Below, piece after piece: positions 27,201 through 53,330 of a stretch of 64,000 nt of DNA. The DNA lies in the NCBI GenBank assembly GCA_903813345.2, contig CAIIXF020000001.1, positions 12,197,915 through 12,261,914 on the forward strand, in the 5' to 3' direction. Source of the stretch: Owenia fusiformis (Eukaryota; Annelida; Polychaeta; Sabellida; Oweniidae). Position 1 is the first letter of the stretch; every line of letters starts with the position of its first letter. Position numbers and translations under genes: made by a program. A model generated the notes under the pieces. The model did no database searches. It worked only from the letters and a program-made list of their open reading frames with translations, and was not told the origin of the DNA.

Positions 27201-30200
27201 TGTATCACTGATAGGGAGTTAGCCTGTAAAACAAGAACAATGGCAACGCCAAAGCGTAGCGAATCCAATCGAACAGAAATGGCTGGCATTTTTACAAACG
27301 AAATATATAGCAAATATCATAAAATAACACACATAAGAAAGGCCACCATTTTCAAAATGGTTGCTCACTAGCCAAGTTGTCATCAGAAGAAGTAATATGC
27401 TTTTTTTATAGTATTCACATATCAAATATGAACAAAATCGCTCCACCACTTTTCGAGTAACATACTTTAAAATGGTGGCCATTTTTCAAAATGGCCGCCT
27501 TCTACCAAAAGTGTCGTTAGACAGTGTGCCATGCTTATAGTATTCACATACCAAATATGAACAAAATCGCTCCACTACTTTTCAAGTTACAGCAAAACTC
27601 GTAAAATAATGAGTAAAGGCCGAGTAAAATACGTTTAAATGGTGGCCATTTTTCAAAATGGCCGCCTTCTACCAAAAGTGTCATTAGACAGTGTGCCATG
27701 CTTATATAATTCACATACCAAATATGAACAAAATCGCTCCACTACTTTTCGAGTTATAGTAAAATATGTTAAAATGGCGGCAAAATGGCCGCCTTCTACC
27801 GAAATTGTCATTAGACAGTGTGCCATGCTTATAGTATTCACAAACCAAATATGAACAAAATCGCTCCACTACTTTTTGAGTTATTGAAAAATATGTTAAA
27901 ATGGCGGCCATTTTTCAAAATGGCCACCTCCTACCAAAAGTGTCATTAGACAGTGAGCCATACTTATAGTATTCACATACCAAATATGAACAAAATCGCT
28001 CAACTACTTCTTAAGTTATAGCAAAAATCGTAAAATAACGAGTAAAGGCCGCCATTTTTCAAGATGGCTGCCATGTGCTTCTTTAAAATCTACATTTCTA
28101 GCTTTATCAATGTCCTATATAATTTTTTTACATTTAAAACATATTGCTATTACAGTTTTACATAATGTACCTAAATTACTGTAAAATCGGCACTAAAATG
28201 GTCGCCATTTTTAAATGAGCGGCCATTTTGAAAATCAACTTTCGAGCAGAACTTCTACCCCCATATGGTATGTGTGTACAAAATATGAACAAAATCGGGC
28301 CAACGGTATTTGAGTTATTGCCCGGACGGACGGACCGACGTACGTAAGGACGGACGGAGGCGTTCCCTATATCCCTCCAAACTTTGTTCGATGGGATAAT
28401 AACATTATTGCTGATTGCCTTAAATGCCTGTACCATATCATGTACAGGCCTGTAGCCAGGGGGGTTCGCAGGGCTCGGGCAAACCACCCTGGCCAAAATT
28501 TTTTCAAAATCATGCAGTTTTTCACCATTTTGAGCACTTCTCAAGTGATTTTAGCCATATTTGGGCCAAAATTGTCAAATGTGAACCCTCCTGGAGATTT
28601 TTGAAAACTGAACCCCCTTGGCAAATCCTGCCTACGGGCCTGATGTATTGCTGGTAGGGAGTTAGCCTGTAAAATAACGAGGTGATCTTGTAAAATGGGG
28701 TGACATAAGTTATTATTGTACTAAGTTGTTTATCACACAACTTGTTCCATATCAAATCAGATTTTTTGCTATAGGAAAACTTTGGCTGGACCATTGTACT
28801 AATTTTGAATTGGACAGGTATGTGATTGTAAGACATCATTCACATGCCTAGTAGGAAAGTAAAGACACTTTTACCTGTAATCCTTTAGACCATTGGTTGA
28901 TAAGTTTCATGTTCACTTTGATGAGCTTTTCTGGTTTATCAATTGCTTCCACTTTCTCATCATCTTCTTCATCATCATCATCATCTGTATCACTTGCATC
29001 ACTAGCCACCTGTTCAAAAATAAAGCATGTTCACTATTTACATATACAGAATACAGACGATGGACAGAATTTCTCTTAAAAGGACAGCTGTCACGTCAAT
29101 TGTGATCTATGTTTGTGACTACATTGCTGCTTCACATGACCCACTGAGAAAGGTATTTACAATCACTTATATATTTCAATGGAATCAGTGCATCCTCAGC
29201 AAGAAGGAAATTTGCCAACTTGAGCTTCAGGCAAAATGTCAATATGTGGCACTGTCTTTTTACTTTTTTGAGCAAAATGCACATTACAGTTCACATGTTT
29301 TTAGTACTGCTTGTGTACTTACTTTTATGCAGCCCATTTAAAAAGATTCATTAAAGATTGGGATATTTTGTTACTGTAATTTATATATTTTCTAATCCCA
29401 ATAGATAAATGAGATTTTGCAATAAATTTCCTGTTGATATACTGCAGACTAACCTCTAATTTATCAGGAAGTTGATGCATCCTTCCTTCCCCATCTTCAT
29501 CTTCCTCCTCACTGCTTGACTCTTCATCAATTCCCTCATCATCTTCTTCTTCACTATCACTCACATCAAACTTCAACAAGGCATTGTCCTCATTTCGTAA
29601 AAATTCATAGAAATCTGGATCTCGTTCTTTTAGTTTCTCAAGTTGTTCTTTATGCTTCTTGCCTGATGTTATCGGTTTATCTCTAAAAAAATATCATTTT
29701 CATCATATGAGGACAATTAAAAATGTACATAATTAATTCACACGTTCAACAATATTAATACCAAAAAATTGAAATTATACATAATGAAACAGGGAGCACA
29801 ATTAGCATTCTTCTTAACAGGCTCTTATTTCAAATTGAAATACTGTACTCCCACTAATATTTGAAGCAATTATTTTTCGCTTTTTTGGCATTTTGAAATT
29901 TAGTGGCTATTATACTTCGCTAATTTTTAGTTTTTTTAATTTCGCAGCTATTAATTTCTGCAGATTTGTCATACAGGATCACTCTTTTGACTTTCATATC
30001 AGCCATGGTTGTTCCTTCACCCAATTATTTTGGCATCTTATTAAGCCTCTATTCTAATTTCTCTTTTTTAAACTCAAAATGTCATGTTTTTACCTATTAT
30101 CGCCAAGCACTGGACGAAAATACATGTATTGTCAACATTGAAATCCCCAGGAATTTACTTTGAATTTCGGGACTGTCAAATTTCGCGAATTAAAACTGGA

Positions 30201-32099
30201 ATTTCGCGGCTATTATATTTCACGAATTTTCCAAAACTTTTGTAAATCATATGTAAACATTTACATACCCTTTTTTATCTGTACTGGACTTATTTGACTG
30301 TTTTACATCTTTTTCTGATTTAGAAATGTTTTTTTCCTTGCTGTTTGCTTGAGATTTCTTTTCATCAATAGGGCTGTTTGTTTTTGTTTTTGTCTCTTTC
30401 TTTCGTTTTTCAGTCTTCTCAACACTGGCTACTTTGGATGTATTTTTCTTTTTTGTTTGGTCCTTTTTTGTTACTTTAGCAGAAGTTTCTTCCTGTTCAT
30501 CATCACTAGCATCGCTGCCATCTATACCTTCTTTCATGAAGTCATCCCAAGACATGTCACCGAGGTCTCTAAACAATACAAAGCAAAGCATGAGTACCAC
30601 TGCCTCATACAAATGGCTGCATAATAAATGTAAATAAAGTTCATCAATTACATTAATTATTTAATAGACTTAATGTGATAAACAATTTTGATGAAATGTT
30701 CATTTGTCGAAACTGATTTTAATTGGCTTTCAAACCAAGGTACATTTTTGCACCATGTACAGAGTGAGTTATACTTGATTCATTCTTCCTTCAGCAATTA
30801 CAGTATATTAGATTCATCATGGAATCATGATTCCTTCAGCAATTACCAACATAGACAAATACAGTTTGGGCAATCAACCCTACATTTATGGGGGTAATTG
30901 ATATGGACTTTATGATATGTGGAACTGGTTGGACAGAAGGGCTGGGAAAGTGTTTTACATAATCTAACCTAAAAGAGTTTCTTGTCCCAAAGTTTAAAAC
31001 ATGAAATGACAAATATCCAAATCATCAAACAGAAACGTAAAATAACAACATTGGGACGAACTTACCATAGGGAGTAGGTCACCCCCCTCCATCTTTATTA
31101 GGCTATAGAAATAATTTAATACTATAGCGCAATAAATATGGGGGGTGGCTTACTCACAGGGAGTTAACCCCCCAAGTTCATTATGCTATAGATATACGCT
31201 ATTGAAAATACTTTCTATAGCATTGTGAGGGGGAGGGTGACTTACTCCCCACTGAATTTACTTGTCTACAGTCTTCCAAACAATTTTTTGACAACTATGA
31301 ATCTAAAAAATAAGCAATCGAAGGACCATGTTGACAGCAACTGCATGGACAAATATGAGAGCCATACTACCAAACAAACCATAATATTACAAAAGGTCTT
31401 ACTTTTTTCTTCATACACTGTTGCAATATGATCCTTCGATTGCTTATTATTTAGATTCAAAGTTGCCAAAAAATTGTTTGGAAGACTGAAGGGCAAAGGG
31501 GTATAACGTTGACACCCTTTTGGCGAAACGTCGACAATTTGACACCTTCTTGTTTATTTTCTCTAATTTCCATTCGAGGGGAAGCCATGTTTTTTTCAAA
31601 TGGATTGAGATCTCGTGAGATTTTATTTTCCATTAAATTCTAATAAGTGACGAAGTTAACCCATTTTTCATGTCGGCATTACCACACACATCGACGTTAC
31701 ACCCCTTTGCCCTAAAAGAGGTAGATCGGATTTGAAAAAAAGAAAAAGAATATTGACAAAAAACAAAGAGTAAACCCAAGACTTTTGTCGAAACGATAAT
31801 TAAAAGGGTGATAAGTATAGCATTTAAGTCATCTCAAATAAACGATTTGACTGTCTGGCTTGTGCAAAACACTGAATCAAAGATACACGTGAAATGTTCA
31901 CTCTATTATCGCCCACATAATATTTCTAACTGTACTTTGATCGAGTATTAGTCAAGTTTTAGTCAAAGTATATTTCATAGCTTAACCTTATCATGAAATT
32001 CACAAGCTGCTTAAAGTTAAACATGAAAATAATTGGAATAAATGTGCATATAAGAGGTGAAAAGTAATAAAATCTAGGATCTTACTTTTTTGTAGGCAT
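12264..32099 (-). CDS. NOC2L: Nucleolar complex protein 2 homolog, complete, 17 exons, 893 aa
   Basis: Exons in transcript order: 32099-32086, 30568-30269, 29682-29454, 29009-28875, 27143-27032, 26921-26749, 26455-26345, 25995-25882, 24019-23831, 23568-23429, 23196-23085, 22753-22538, 21792-21649, 21206-21093, 20731-20607, 13126-13067, 12657-12264. They sum to 2682 nt, in phase from ATG to TAA. The product works in the nucleolus in pre-60S ribosome assembly (Noc1-Noc2 and Noc2-Noc3 complexes); the mammalian protein is also a histone-acetyltransferase inhibitor. Visible: Lys-rich and acidic N-terminus, the [11 protein letters not shown] motif (about residues 125-135), acidic runs, then the Noc2 domain (about 330-705) with [45 protein letters not shown] and [10 protein letters not shown]. 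The C-terminus is an acidic Ser/Asp/Glu tract followed by Lys-rich sequence ending in FAWSDSD. It is longer than human NOC2L (about 749 aa), mainly in the low-complexity ends. Exon 1 codes for under five residues. Confidence 0.95.
13643..14775. mobile_element. Element with 162-bp tandem-repeat core and GC-rich microsatellite (copy A)
   Basis: It starts near AAACAAGGCACAGACGTGAA (13643). The core is about five units of roughly 162 bp (landmark GTAGAAACATCCCTG at 13907, 13988, 14150, 14312, 14464 and 14625). A (GCCC)n tract follows at about 14705-14735, and the element ends with a hairpin GTACCT...AGGTAC near 14752-14769. Copy B at 15027-16900 has the same order. Tandem core, microsatellite and terminal hairpin without clear TIRs recall non-autonomous Helitron-like 'pearl' elements of bivalves; that assignment is inference. 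Confidence 0.65.
15027..16900. mobile_element. Element with 162-bp tandem-repeat core (copy B), split by a 939-bp insert
   Basis: Same left end, repeat core (landmarks 15167, 15329, 15492, 15654), GC-rich tract (about 16833-16860) and terminal GTACCT/AGGTAC hairpin (16881-16897) as copy A. The core is interrupted at 15771-16709 by an unrelated insert and resumes with the exact next base of the repeat unit. It lies in the NOC2L intron 13127-20606. Confidence 0.65.
15771..16709. mobile_element. 939-bp insertion with short inverted ends inside copy B
   Basis: The insert starts GGATGAGTCTGGG and ends CCCAGACACATCC, so its ends are inverted repeats (GGATGWGTCTGGGTAT also occurs at about 15784, a second internal copy). 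Host repeat sequence on each side joins without a gap or duplication. No ORF of note. Confidence 0.6.
18485..19339 (+). CDS. Four-pass membrane protein, CD20/MS4A-like, nested in NOC2L intron
   Basis: A single uninterrupted reading frame of 284 residues from ATG 18485, in the large NOC2L intron and on the opposite strand. A stop at 18461-18463 lies in frame upstream, so this is the first in-frame ATG. Hydrophobic segments at about 61-85, 92-110, 117-136 and 242-266 predict four membrane passes with cytoplasmic ends. Between TM3 and TM4 is a loop of about 105 residues with cysteines 141, 148, 194 and 206 and an NCT glycosylation site at 193. TM2-TM3 ([21 protein letters not shown], short basic turn) has the layout of the CD20-like/MS4A/sarcospan group, but I cannot name the family with certainty. 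The last 30 codons, Cys/Val-rich and made of repeated GTGTTCTCTTGTGCA, look unusual, so the true 3' end might be spliced elsewhere. Short out-of-frame ATGs at 18417 and 18421 precede the start. Confidence 0.6.
   Translation: MALLQQSPELKPQTYAEKPKMGLVHQTGTNTAQPLTLIQQKDSNSNCNDSKLIWRHYFTYKLSIVICTAGILMFILNMLNLALGVRFYNTTRLLASIFMTITGGLGVDAATKRSRGLKICLIIMCILLSITSFMVFNSHVCLNLAATCKASHYQPFVSTYDYHTIFMNNWELDNQPFWSNLAYDARGYIKGYNCTHPFKTVHGVYCQPYRNAGGTYETYAYIQRQYSTDYIQTVKIVLNKLQAWIALGVCVCSLVHVVLCSVFSCAVCTDILCVGLENVHNQVC
19497..20502. mobile_element. Degenerate Tc1/mariner (IS630)-like transposon with about 230-bp inverted arms
   Basis: The ends AGGGTGTCCAAAAAA (left) and the reverse complement of TTTTTTGGACACCCTTG (right) are inverted and continue inward for roughly 230 bp with scattered changes. 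Both arms also carry the same transposase C-terminal coding segment (right arm, + strand: [15 protein letters not shown]). On the minus strand of the middle part, a decayed HLNPPNFYL block followed by GFLKANEY resembles the final catalytic-Asp region of IS630-type transposases. Several stops and frame breaks make it inactive. TA follows the right end. Confidence 0.65.
21889..22010. repeat. Diverged copy of the GTCACCAC-family element
   Basis: Contains the series of ACACCAAATG/GAACACC words and the CATCACTTGTAGTG end also seen at 26162-26272, but with degraded termini. It lies in NOC2L intron 12, next to the 89-bp junction array. Confidence 0.4.
22182..22537 (-). repeat. Four 89-bp copies of the NOC2L exon 12 / intron 12 junction
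   Basis: Read on the minus strand, the true exon 12 (22753-22538) is followed by four 89-bp units beginning, on the plus strand, at 22182, 22271, 22360 and 22449. Each carries the last part of exon 12 (about 55 bp ending CTACAG or CTGCAG) plus about 30 bp of intron. Donor state in transcript order: true site CAG|gttagt, then CAG|gtaagt, then a destroyed CAG|cttagt, then CAG|gtaagt, then CAG|gttagt. Alternating copies share variants, so expansion probably went through a 178-bp dimer. Confidence 0.9.
24056..25735. mobile_element. 1.7-kb non-autonomous element with 135-bp tandem-repeat core
   Basis: The left end ATGTCACCAC (24056-24065) and right end GGTGGTGACAT (25725-25735) are inverted. The right end is itself part of a perfect hairpin ATGTCACCAC-TTTT-G-GTGGTGACAT type at 25711-25735. 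In between are about 11 units of 135 bp (some 148 bp) from about 24090 to 25600, followed by a stretch rich in GCCAACCGCCGGAC. Related copies: 26162-26272 (111 bp, ends only), 33130-33278 plus 37532-37786 (split by the LINE), and diverged ones near 21889 and 39600. No coding capacity. It lies in the NOC2L intron between exons 8 and 9. Confidence 0.8.
26162..26272. mobile_element. 111-bp short member of the GTCACCAC family
   Basis: ATGTCACCA and TGGTGACAT form inverted ends. The inside has the ACACCAAATGCCAAACACC motif series typical of the family but no tandem core. It is a minimal deletion derivative, in NOC2L intron 7 (25996-26344). Confidence 0.65.
27169..27230 (-). pseudogene. Duplicate of the 5' part of NOC2L exon 5 with its splice acceptor
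   Basis: It reproduces 27094-27156 with about ten changes. On the minus strand an intact ttttacag|GCTAACTCCC acceptor (27225-27224) leads into codons for [14 protein letters not shown], nearly the same as the real exon start. It lies in the intron just upstream of exon 5 and lacks the exon's second half and normal donor. Confidence 0.8.
27233..28395. mobile_element. Element with about 130-bp tandem core and (GACG)n tract
   Basis: Repeats with landmark ACCAAATATGAACAAAATCG recur near 27421, 27550, 27717, 27845 and 27980, with AAATGGCGGCC/TTTTCAAAATGG words. They are followed by a GACGGACGGACC-type tract at 28322-28362. It interrupts a duplicated piece of NOC2L exon 5 and its flank (27169-27232 and 28396 onward). 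The architecture (tandem core, then GC microsatellite near one end) parallels the 162-bp elements but the sequence is unrelated. The short ORFs in it are shared by the repeats and not genes. Confidence 0.6.
28410..28675 (-). pseudogene. Third copy of NOC2L exon 5 border, split by a TIR element
   Basis: 28410-28444 plus 28643-28675 together reproduce the same exon 5 border sequence (GCCTTAAATGCC...TAGGGAGTTAGCCTGTAAAAT). The acceptor is intact on the minus strand (28668-28667). A 198-bp element (28445-28642) interrupts it. Confidence 0.8.
28445..28642. mobile_element. 198-bp TIR element with 5-bp target duplication ATGTA
   Basis: The left end CAGGCCTGTAGCCAGG and the right end (reverse complement CAGGCCCGTAGGCAGG) are inverted. 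ATGTA is duplicated at 28440-28444 and 28643-28647, and the undisturbed target is visible at the matching place in the real exon 5. Superfamily uncertain; 5-bp duplication and CAGG termini fit some hAT-like MITEs. Confidence 0.85.
31269..31488. mobile_element. 220-bp foldback MITE with CAGTCTTCCAAACAATTT ends
   Basis: About 60-bp arms are nearly perfect inverted repeats (CAGTCTTCCAAACAATTTTT at both ends). TA precedes the left end (31267-31268). It lies in NOC2L intron 1 and abuts a second MITE at 31490. The two overlapping ORFs here are products of the palindrome. Confidence 0.8.
31490..31713. mobile_element. 224-bp MITE with AGGGCAAAGGGGT ends
   Basis: Left AGGGCAAAGGGGTATAACGT and right ACGTTACACCCCTTTGCCCT are inverted with one change. 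It directly follows the previous MITE, suggesting insertion into its right flank. No clear target duplication is left. Confidence 0.75.
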
Positions 32100-32221
32100 T
32101 TTTCCGAAGTCTCGCTCAAACTCTCGCTAAACTGCGCGAGAACAGAAAATTGTCGCCATTTTCGACAAATTTTTTATTTTTTTCATAAACAATCAAAATA
32201 GGGTGTTAAAACAGCTACATA
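32100..32221. promoter_or_regulatory. Divergent NOC2L / MIB1 promoter
   Basis: Only 122 bp separate the NOC2L ATG (minus, 32099) from the MIB1 ATG (plus, 32222), so both promoters and 5'UTRs must lie within or overlap it, unless a non-coding upstream exon exists. The segment carries CTCGCTC, CTCGCTA and GCGCGAGA words, which resemble pieces of the TCTCGCGAGA element, and GTCGCCATTTTC at 32152-32163, an exact YY1-type core (AAAATGGC on the other strand). No TATA box. Such motifs are typical of housekeeping bidirectional promoters; function here is inferred. Confidence 0.75.
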
Positions 32222-47785
<15,564 letters not shown>

Positions 47786-48441
47786 GTAAGTAGAAAGATT
47801 TAACTTATTTATGTGTTGAGGCCAAAAACTCATGCTGTTTACATTGATGTTCCTGTTTTATCTCCAGGCCAGGAGGTGTTCAAAATGTGGATATAAGCAA
47901 TAAAAATTCGAACCAAGGTGTCCAAAATTTGGACCACAGTGTTCCAATTTGGACCAAGGTGTTCACAATTTGAAGGAAGGTGTTCAACATGTATCTCCTA
48001 TTATCACTCCTTTCCAAATATAGGAGCCATCTTGTCTATATTCCTTTATGAAGGACTGAGCTAAGTTTGGAGGAATGGAAGCCCAATTAGTAATATTTTA
48101 GAAGAGTTGACACATCTCAAAATGTGGTCAGAACCTTAACATAATGATATTGAGGGAAGTCAACTTTCAATGATTGACAAATATTCCCAGGAAGAGGTGT
48201 ATGCAACAGATCTGCATTAATGCTAAACTGGAATCTTGGACACATGTTATTTGGCATACATTGTTTTTAGCATTTAGGATTTGCATGGTTTCATGTTACT
48301 GGGATATGTAATTTAAGACAAGATGTCACAATGATCGAATGTGAGAGACAGCCTCTTAAGTTCAATATGTTTCATTAAGGAAATGTGTTTTTCTAATTCT
48401 TATTGGACACATATAGAATTTGTCCAATTAGGTTAATGATA

Positions 48442-48606
48442 CAGTAAAAGCTGCCTAACCTGAACGCCACTATGACTGATCAGAAGTATTCAGATTAGCA
48501 GGTGTTCACGGTTCAAGGTTTCTTAATATGTGATTCAATGGGAGAAGGTGAGGAACAATGAGAGATGTTCAGATTAGAGAGGTGTTCGGATATACAGGTT
48601 TTAATG
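48442..48606. mobile_element. 165-bp TA-flanked MITE, CAGTAAAA family
   Basis: Left CAGTAAAAGCTG and right CAGGTTTTAATG are imperfect inverted ends, each flanked by TA. Subterminal AGATTAG and GGTGTTC words are repeated. Related by its termini to 5669-6521. Confidence 0.6.
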
Positions 48607-51600
48607 TACAGCTTTCAGTTAGGGGGATGCGATCACCAATTTTTTTTTGATTTTCAAGTCAGGGGGTGCAATCATGACAAAAGCAAGGTAAAATTTAAGA
48701 TTTGTTTTGAATTTTACAAACACCCATATCAAGTAATTGATTTTTTTAAGATTACCAGCACACTAATTTTTGATAATGTTTTTGCCTTTTTTGACCAAGA
48801 TTTTCATATCTCCTTACAATTATTAAATTACCCCATCATGTTAGAGTTGGTGTCTGGCAGTTGGTAAAATAGATGAATATGTTTTTACAATGGAAAATTA
48901 CCAGCAGAATCCCAGATTGCTTATGGATCTGCCTCCAAAAGTTTCAACATAAACATTTTTAACAAGCTTGTACATACTGTGTGTCTACATCAACTTGACC
49001 CTTGAACAAACAAAGGAGAAACAAGAACTATTATTTTAGGCATGATTTGTTTAAAATTACATGTATATGTGGATATTAAAAGTCTGAACACCAGAAGAAA
49101 ATAGCTCTTTCTGACATCATGAAGTGATAAATAGCATCCATGTATATGTAGCCATGTAGTGTATTGTGCAATGTTATACAGCATATACTCACACTGGTGA
49201 TTGTGAAATATCACTTTAGAATTCGTTATTCCTATTTCTTACATTTCTTCTGTAATATCATACTCACAGTAACCAAAGATCAACTCTTTCAAATTCAAAA
49301 AATATTTCGTCATAACTGAAACAAAAAATGACTGTGAGGCAGGAGATGGGGACAGGGGGAAGACCCATGGTGCATACAATAAGACTTCCTAAATTACATT
49401 AATTAGGCCCTTTTTAATTAAGCATTAGTGTAAAAGTATGTATAAACTATATGAGCTTGTAGAGTTGTGGTAAAGGTTTCATAAAGTTCATGACCCCAGA
49501 CTGATTTACTCCCATTTCTTCATCCTGCAGGCCCTTTCGAAACATAGCATCTCAGTAAGGCATCTTACACCTACACCCTATGAACACAGAAAGTTCTTGA
49601 AAAACTTTCATCAGTACCTGACCATTGTGCATAGATCGAAAAAATAGTTGTGAGCTGTATGTTACTTGTTACTAGCCGGTGAAAGGTTTTTGGTTCAAGT
49701 TACATGTTTGCAGCAACAAGGTTTGGTTTATATATCAAGAAGGCTGTCTGAATTCCTATGCAATTGTACTTTGGTATTATTAGCTCAGATTTTTGGTTTG
49801 TTCATAGCTATGCACTAATACTTGTTACTGCAGTTTCTGGCCTCTGTTGAGCTATTCATTATAACTTAATAGGGTGGGGGGAGCCAAGACAACCTGAAAA
49901 TATAAAGACTGTTTTCATATCAGAAAATGATGTTGAAATTAACAGACTGGATATTTGTTGAAATGGCTTCTTCTGTTTTATTTCCAGTCTCACTTCCAAG
50001 AAGTTTAATGTGTTTTTTTAATAACATGGGGCATGGACTTTATATTTCTGCATTTAACATCACCTATACATTTAAGAATATTTAATCTAACTCTTTATGA
50101 TAGTCAGTATGTTTTTAAGTATTTCCCCCTCTCAGAAGTGTTTCCACTAAAATTTGTTGAAAGGGACCAAGAATGTTTGGCCAGAGAAACCTTTGCAACA
50201 TAATACATACCAGTCCCTCTAATGAGATCACCAATGCTTTCTGTACCATTGTGAATAGAATGCCATGCGGGTCAAGTTTTACAATTCAAAATAGATAAGA
50301 ATAAAGTGGTAAGATCTAAATGAAGTAGACACCCATCTATAGATACTCCATTAATTGTGTAAAAATGCCATCTACTGGACAGCTTATGCAAATTACAATG
50401 TGTGTGGAAACATTTGGAAATGGACTGGTCTTCCAATTAGCTGATTGGTTTAAAAAGGCAGTGCTTTCTATAATGTAGGAAAGATTGGGTTTATTTATAG
50501 TCCAGCCATAGCACTGTCTGCATTCTTGCTGTTATGTTGCAGGTCCATGTTAAGGGGCATTGGAATCAATAACCAATGGATTAACATTTAATAGGGAATA
50601 GATTAAGAATCAATAGCCAATATATTAACATTTAATAGGGAATAGATTAAGAATCAATAGCCAATAGATTACCAATGAATAGATTGAAGAATTTCATATA
50701 GTTTCATATAGATATGCAGTATCATGTTTATATTCAGTTTTTATAAACCTTTTCAAAGGTATATTGTCATTGTCTGGTGCTGATGGGAAGTCTGCATCTG
50801 GGTGAGGGGATGCCACATAAATCTTGTCATCAAAATTCAAGGAAAACTTGATCTGTTCAATTTAAAATTTTCACAGATTCAAGAGTAGGGAAGTGTCAAC
50901 ATTTTAGGTATTGCTTACTTGGTGGCCATATTGAATTTTTCAATAAAACAGTGTGATATTGTTCTGAAATATTTCAATTAGATATATTTTTTTCAAATAC
51001 TAGTGTTGTGCTCTGAATCCACAAATGAATTATCAGTCCTATTTTCGGTTAATTTTAAAACTAGTAAACTTAAGCTCAAGATTTCATGATATGATTTTTA
51101 ATGATATGATCCATATGTTTTTCAGGAATAGAAATGTTTAAATATATGTATTGGGGTAGCATGGGTTAAGTTGAAACCAACATGAATTCCCGCTCTTACT
51201 CTTAAGTAGTGAAATTGAAACTTTGTTTGGTATGGTAACATTAGAAGTGGTGACATTTCAACTCCACATTGGGTCCCCTCAAGGCAGGCTATCTCACCAA
51301 AGATTAGTGAGACCTACAGTATAACCATTCCTAGTTGACACATCCTTTAACAGAGAAAAAATAATAAATGTCTGCAATGTTTTATGTCTTATTTAAACAT
51401 TTAAACTGTGATGACTCCTTAAAAACCAGATGTCTGATTAGATACATGTCTTATTCCAAAAATGCAGAGTGAAATGGTTGAGCAATAAAATACATGTTAA
51501 GAGACTGAATTAAACTGTATATATAGAGTGGAACTGCAAATATTGAACTCTTTTAGTATAGTTACAATTGGCATGACTGGACCTATTAAGCAGAGATAGT

Positions 51601-51954
51601 AACCTATAAAAACTCCCATAGTTTGATAAATAAGAATTTACATTCAGAAAACAAAACAAAAATATGTCAGTGTTGTTTTAAATGTCTCAGGTTTCAAGAT
51701 TAAAGATAAGGAACGATTATTTGGCAGACCATATGTGACTTTGTAATACAGTTTTTCTTGAACATTCACAAAATGATAGAAAATCAGATAGTTGATGATG
51801 AAGAAGGATCATCTTTAAAAACAATGTCATCTTTGTTTATAATACACTAGTCATTTTGTATCATATTTCTAGTAATGTATCCACACAATATGTGAATTGA
51901 TTTGAGATACTAAAAATCTTCAATCCTGAATTTTCATGTCCTATATTGTGCAAT

Positions 51955-53330
51955 GTAGACTGAATATCAGAACACACTTTTTCACATTTTAGACTCACCA
52001 ACCCACAAAACATTGATATATGTAGGCTGAATATGTGAATACACTTTTTCGCACTTCAGACTCCCCTATCATTAAAACTTTGATATATGTAGGCTGATTA
52101 TCAGAATATACTTTTTCACACTCAAGACTCCCCTACTCTCACAACATGTGATGGATGTATGCTGAATATCAGAATCCTGGGATCAGAATACACTTTTTTA
52201 CACAAAGACTCCCTTACTCTCACAACATGTGATGGATGTAGGCTGAATATCAGCATCCCGGGATCAGAATACACTTTTTCACACTGAAGACTCCCCTACT
52301 CTCACAGCATGTGATGGATGTATGCTGAATATCAGAATCCTGGGATCAGAATACACTTTTTTACACAAAGACTCCCTTACTCTCACAACATGTGATGGAT
52401 GTAGGCTGAATATCAGCATCCCGGGATCAGAATACACTTTTTCACACTGAAGACTCCCCTACTCTCACAACATATGATGGATGTAGGCTGAGTATCAGAA
52501 TCCCAGGATCAGAATACACTTTTTCACACTTTAGACTCCCCTACTCTCACAACATGTGATGGATGTAGGCTGAATATCAGAATCCCGGGATCAGAATATA
52601 CTTTTTCACACTTTAGACTCCCCTACTCTTACAACATGTGATGGATGTAGGCTGAATATCAGAATCCCGGGATCAGAATATACTTTTTCACACTCAAGAC
52701 TCCGCTACTCTCACAACATGTGATGGATGTAGGCTGAATATCAGAATCCCGGGATCAAAATATACTTTTTTACACAAAGACTCCCCTACTCTCACAACAT
52801 GTGATGGATGTAGGCTGAATATCAGAATCCCAGGATCAGAATACACTTTTTCACACTCAAGACTCTCCTACTCTCACAACATGTGATGGATGTAGGCTGA
52901 ATATCAGAATCCCGGGATCAGAATACAATTTTTCACACTCAAGACTCTATTACTCTCACAACATTTGATGGATGTATGCTGAATATCAGAATCCCGGGAT
53001 CAGAATACAATTTTTCACACTCAAGACTCTATTACTCTCACAACATGTGATAGATGTAGGCTGAATATCAGAATCCCGGGATCAGAATACACTTTTTCAC
53101 ACTCAAGACTCCCCTACTTTCAAAACATGTGATGGATGTAGGCTGAATATCAGAATCCGGGATCCAAATATACTTTTTCACACTTCAGACTCCCCTACTC
53201 TCACAACATGTGATGGATATAGGCTGAATATCAGAATCCCGGGATCGGAATACAATTTTTCACACTCAAGACTCCCCTACTCTCACAACATGTGATGGAT
53301 GTAGGCTGAATATCAGAATAATCAATTTCT
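51955..53330 (+). repeat. 82-bp satellite-like array, about 16 copies
   Basis: Units with landmark GGATGTAGGCTGAATATCAG recur every 81-83 bp (for example 52561, 52643, 52725). Each typical unit contains AATCCCGGGATCAGAATA, with a 10-bp palindrome ATCCCGGGAT, and ACTTTTTCACACTCAAGACT. The first three or four copies are older and lack the CCCGGG block. No coding frame. Confidence 0.9.

Noticed and set aside
27653-27911. Minus-strand ORFs of 60-90 residues repeating [20 protein letters not shown]
   Set aside because: They are the same translation of the about 130-bp tandem core of a mobile element.
28176-28544. 122-residue minus-strand ORF
   Set aside because: Spans the (GACG)n tract and two repeat elements.
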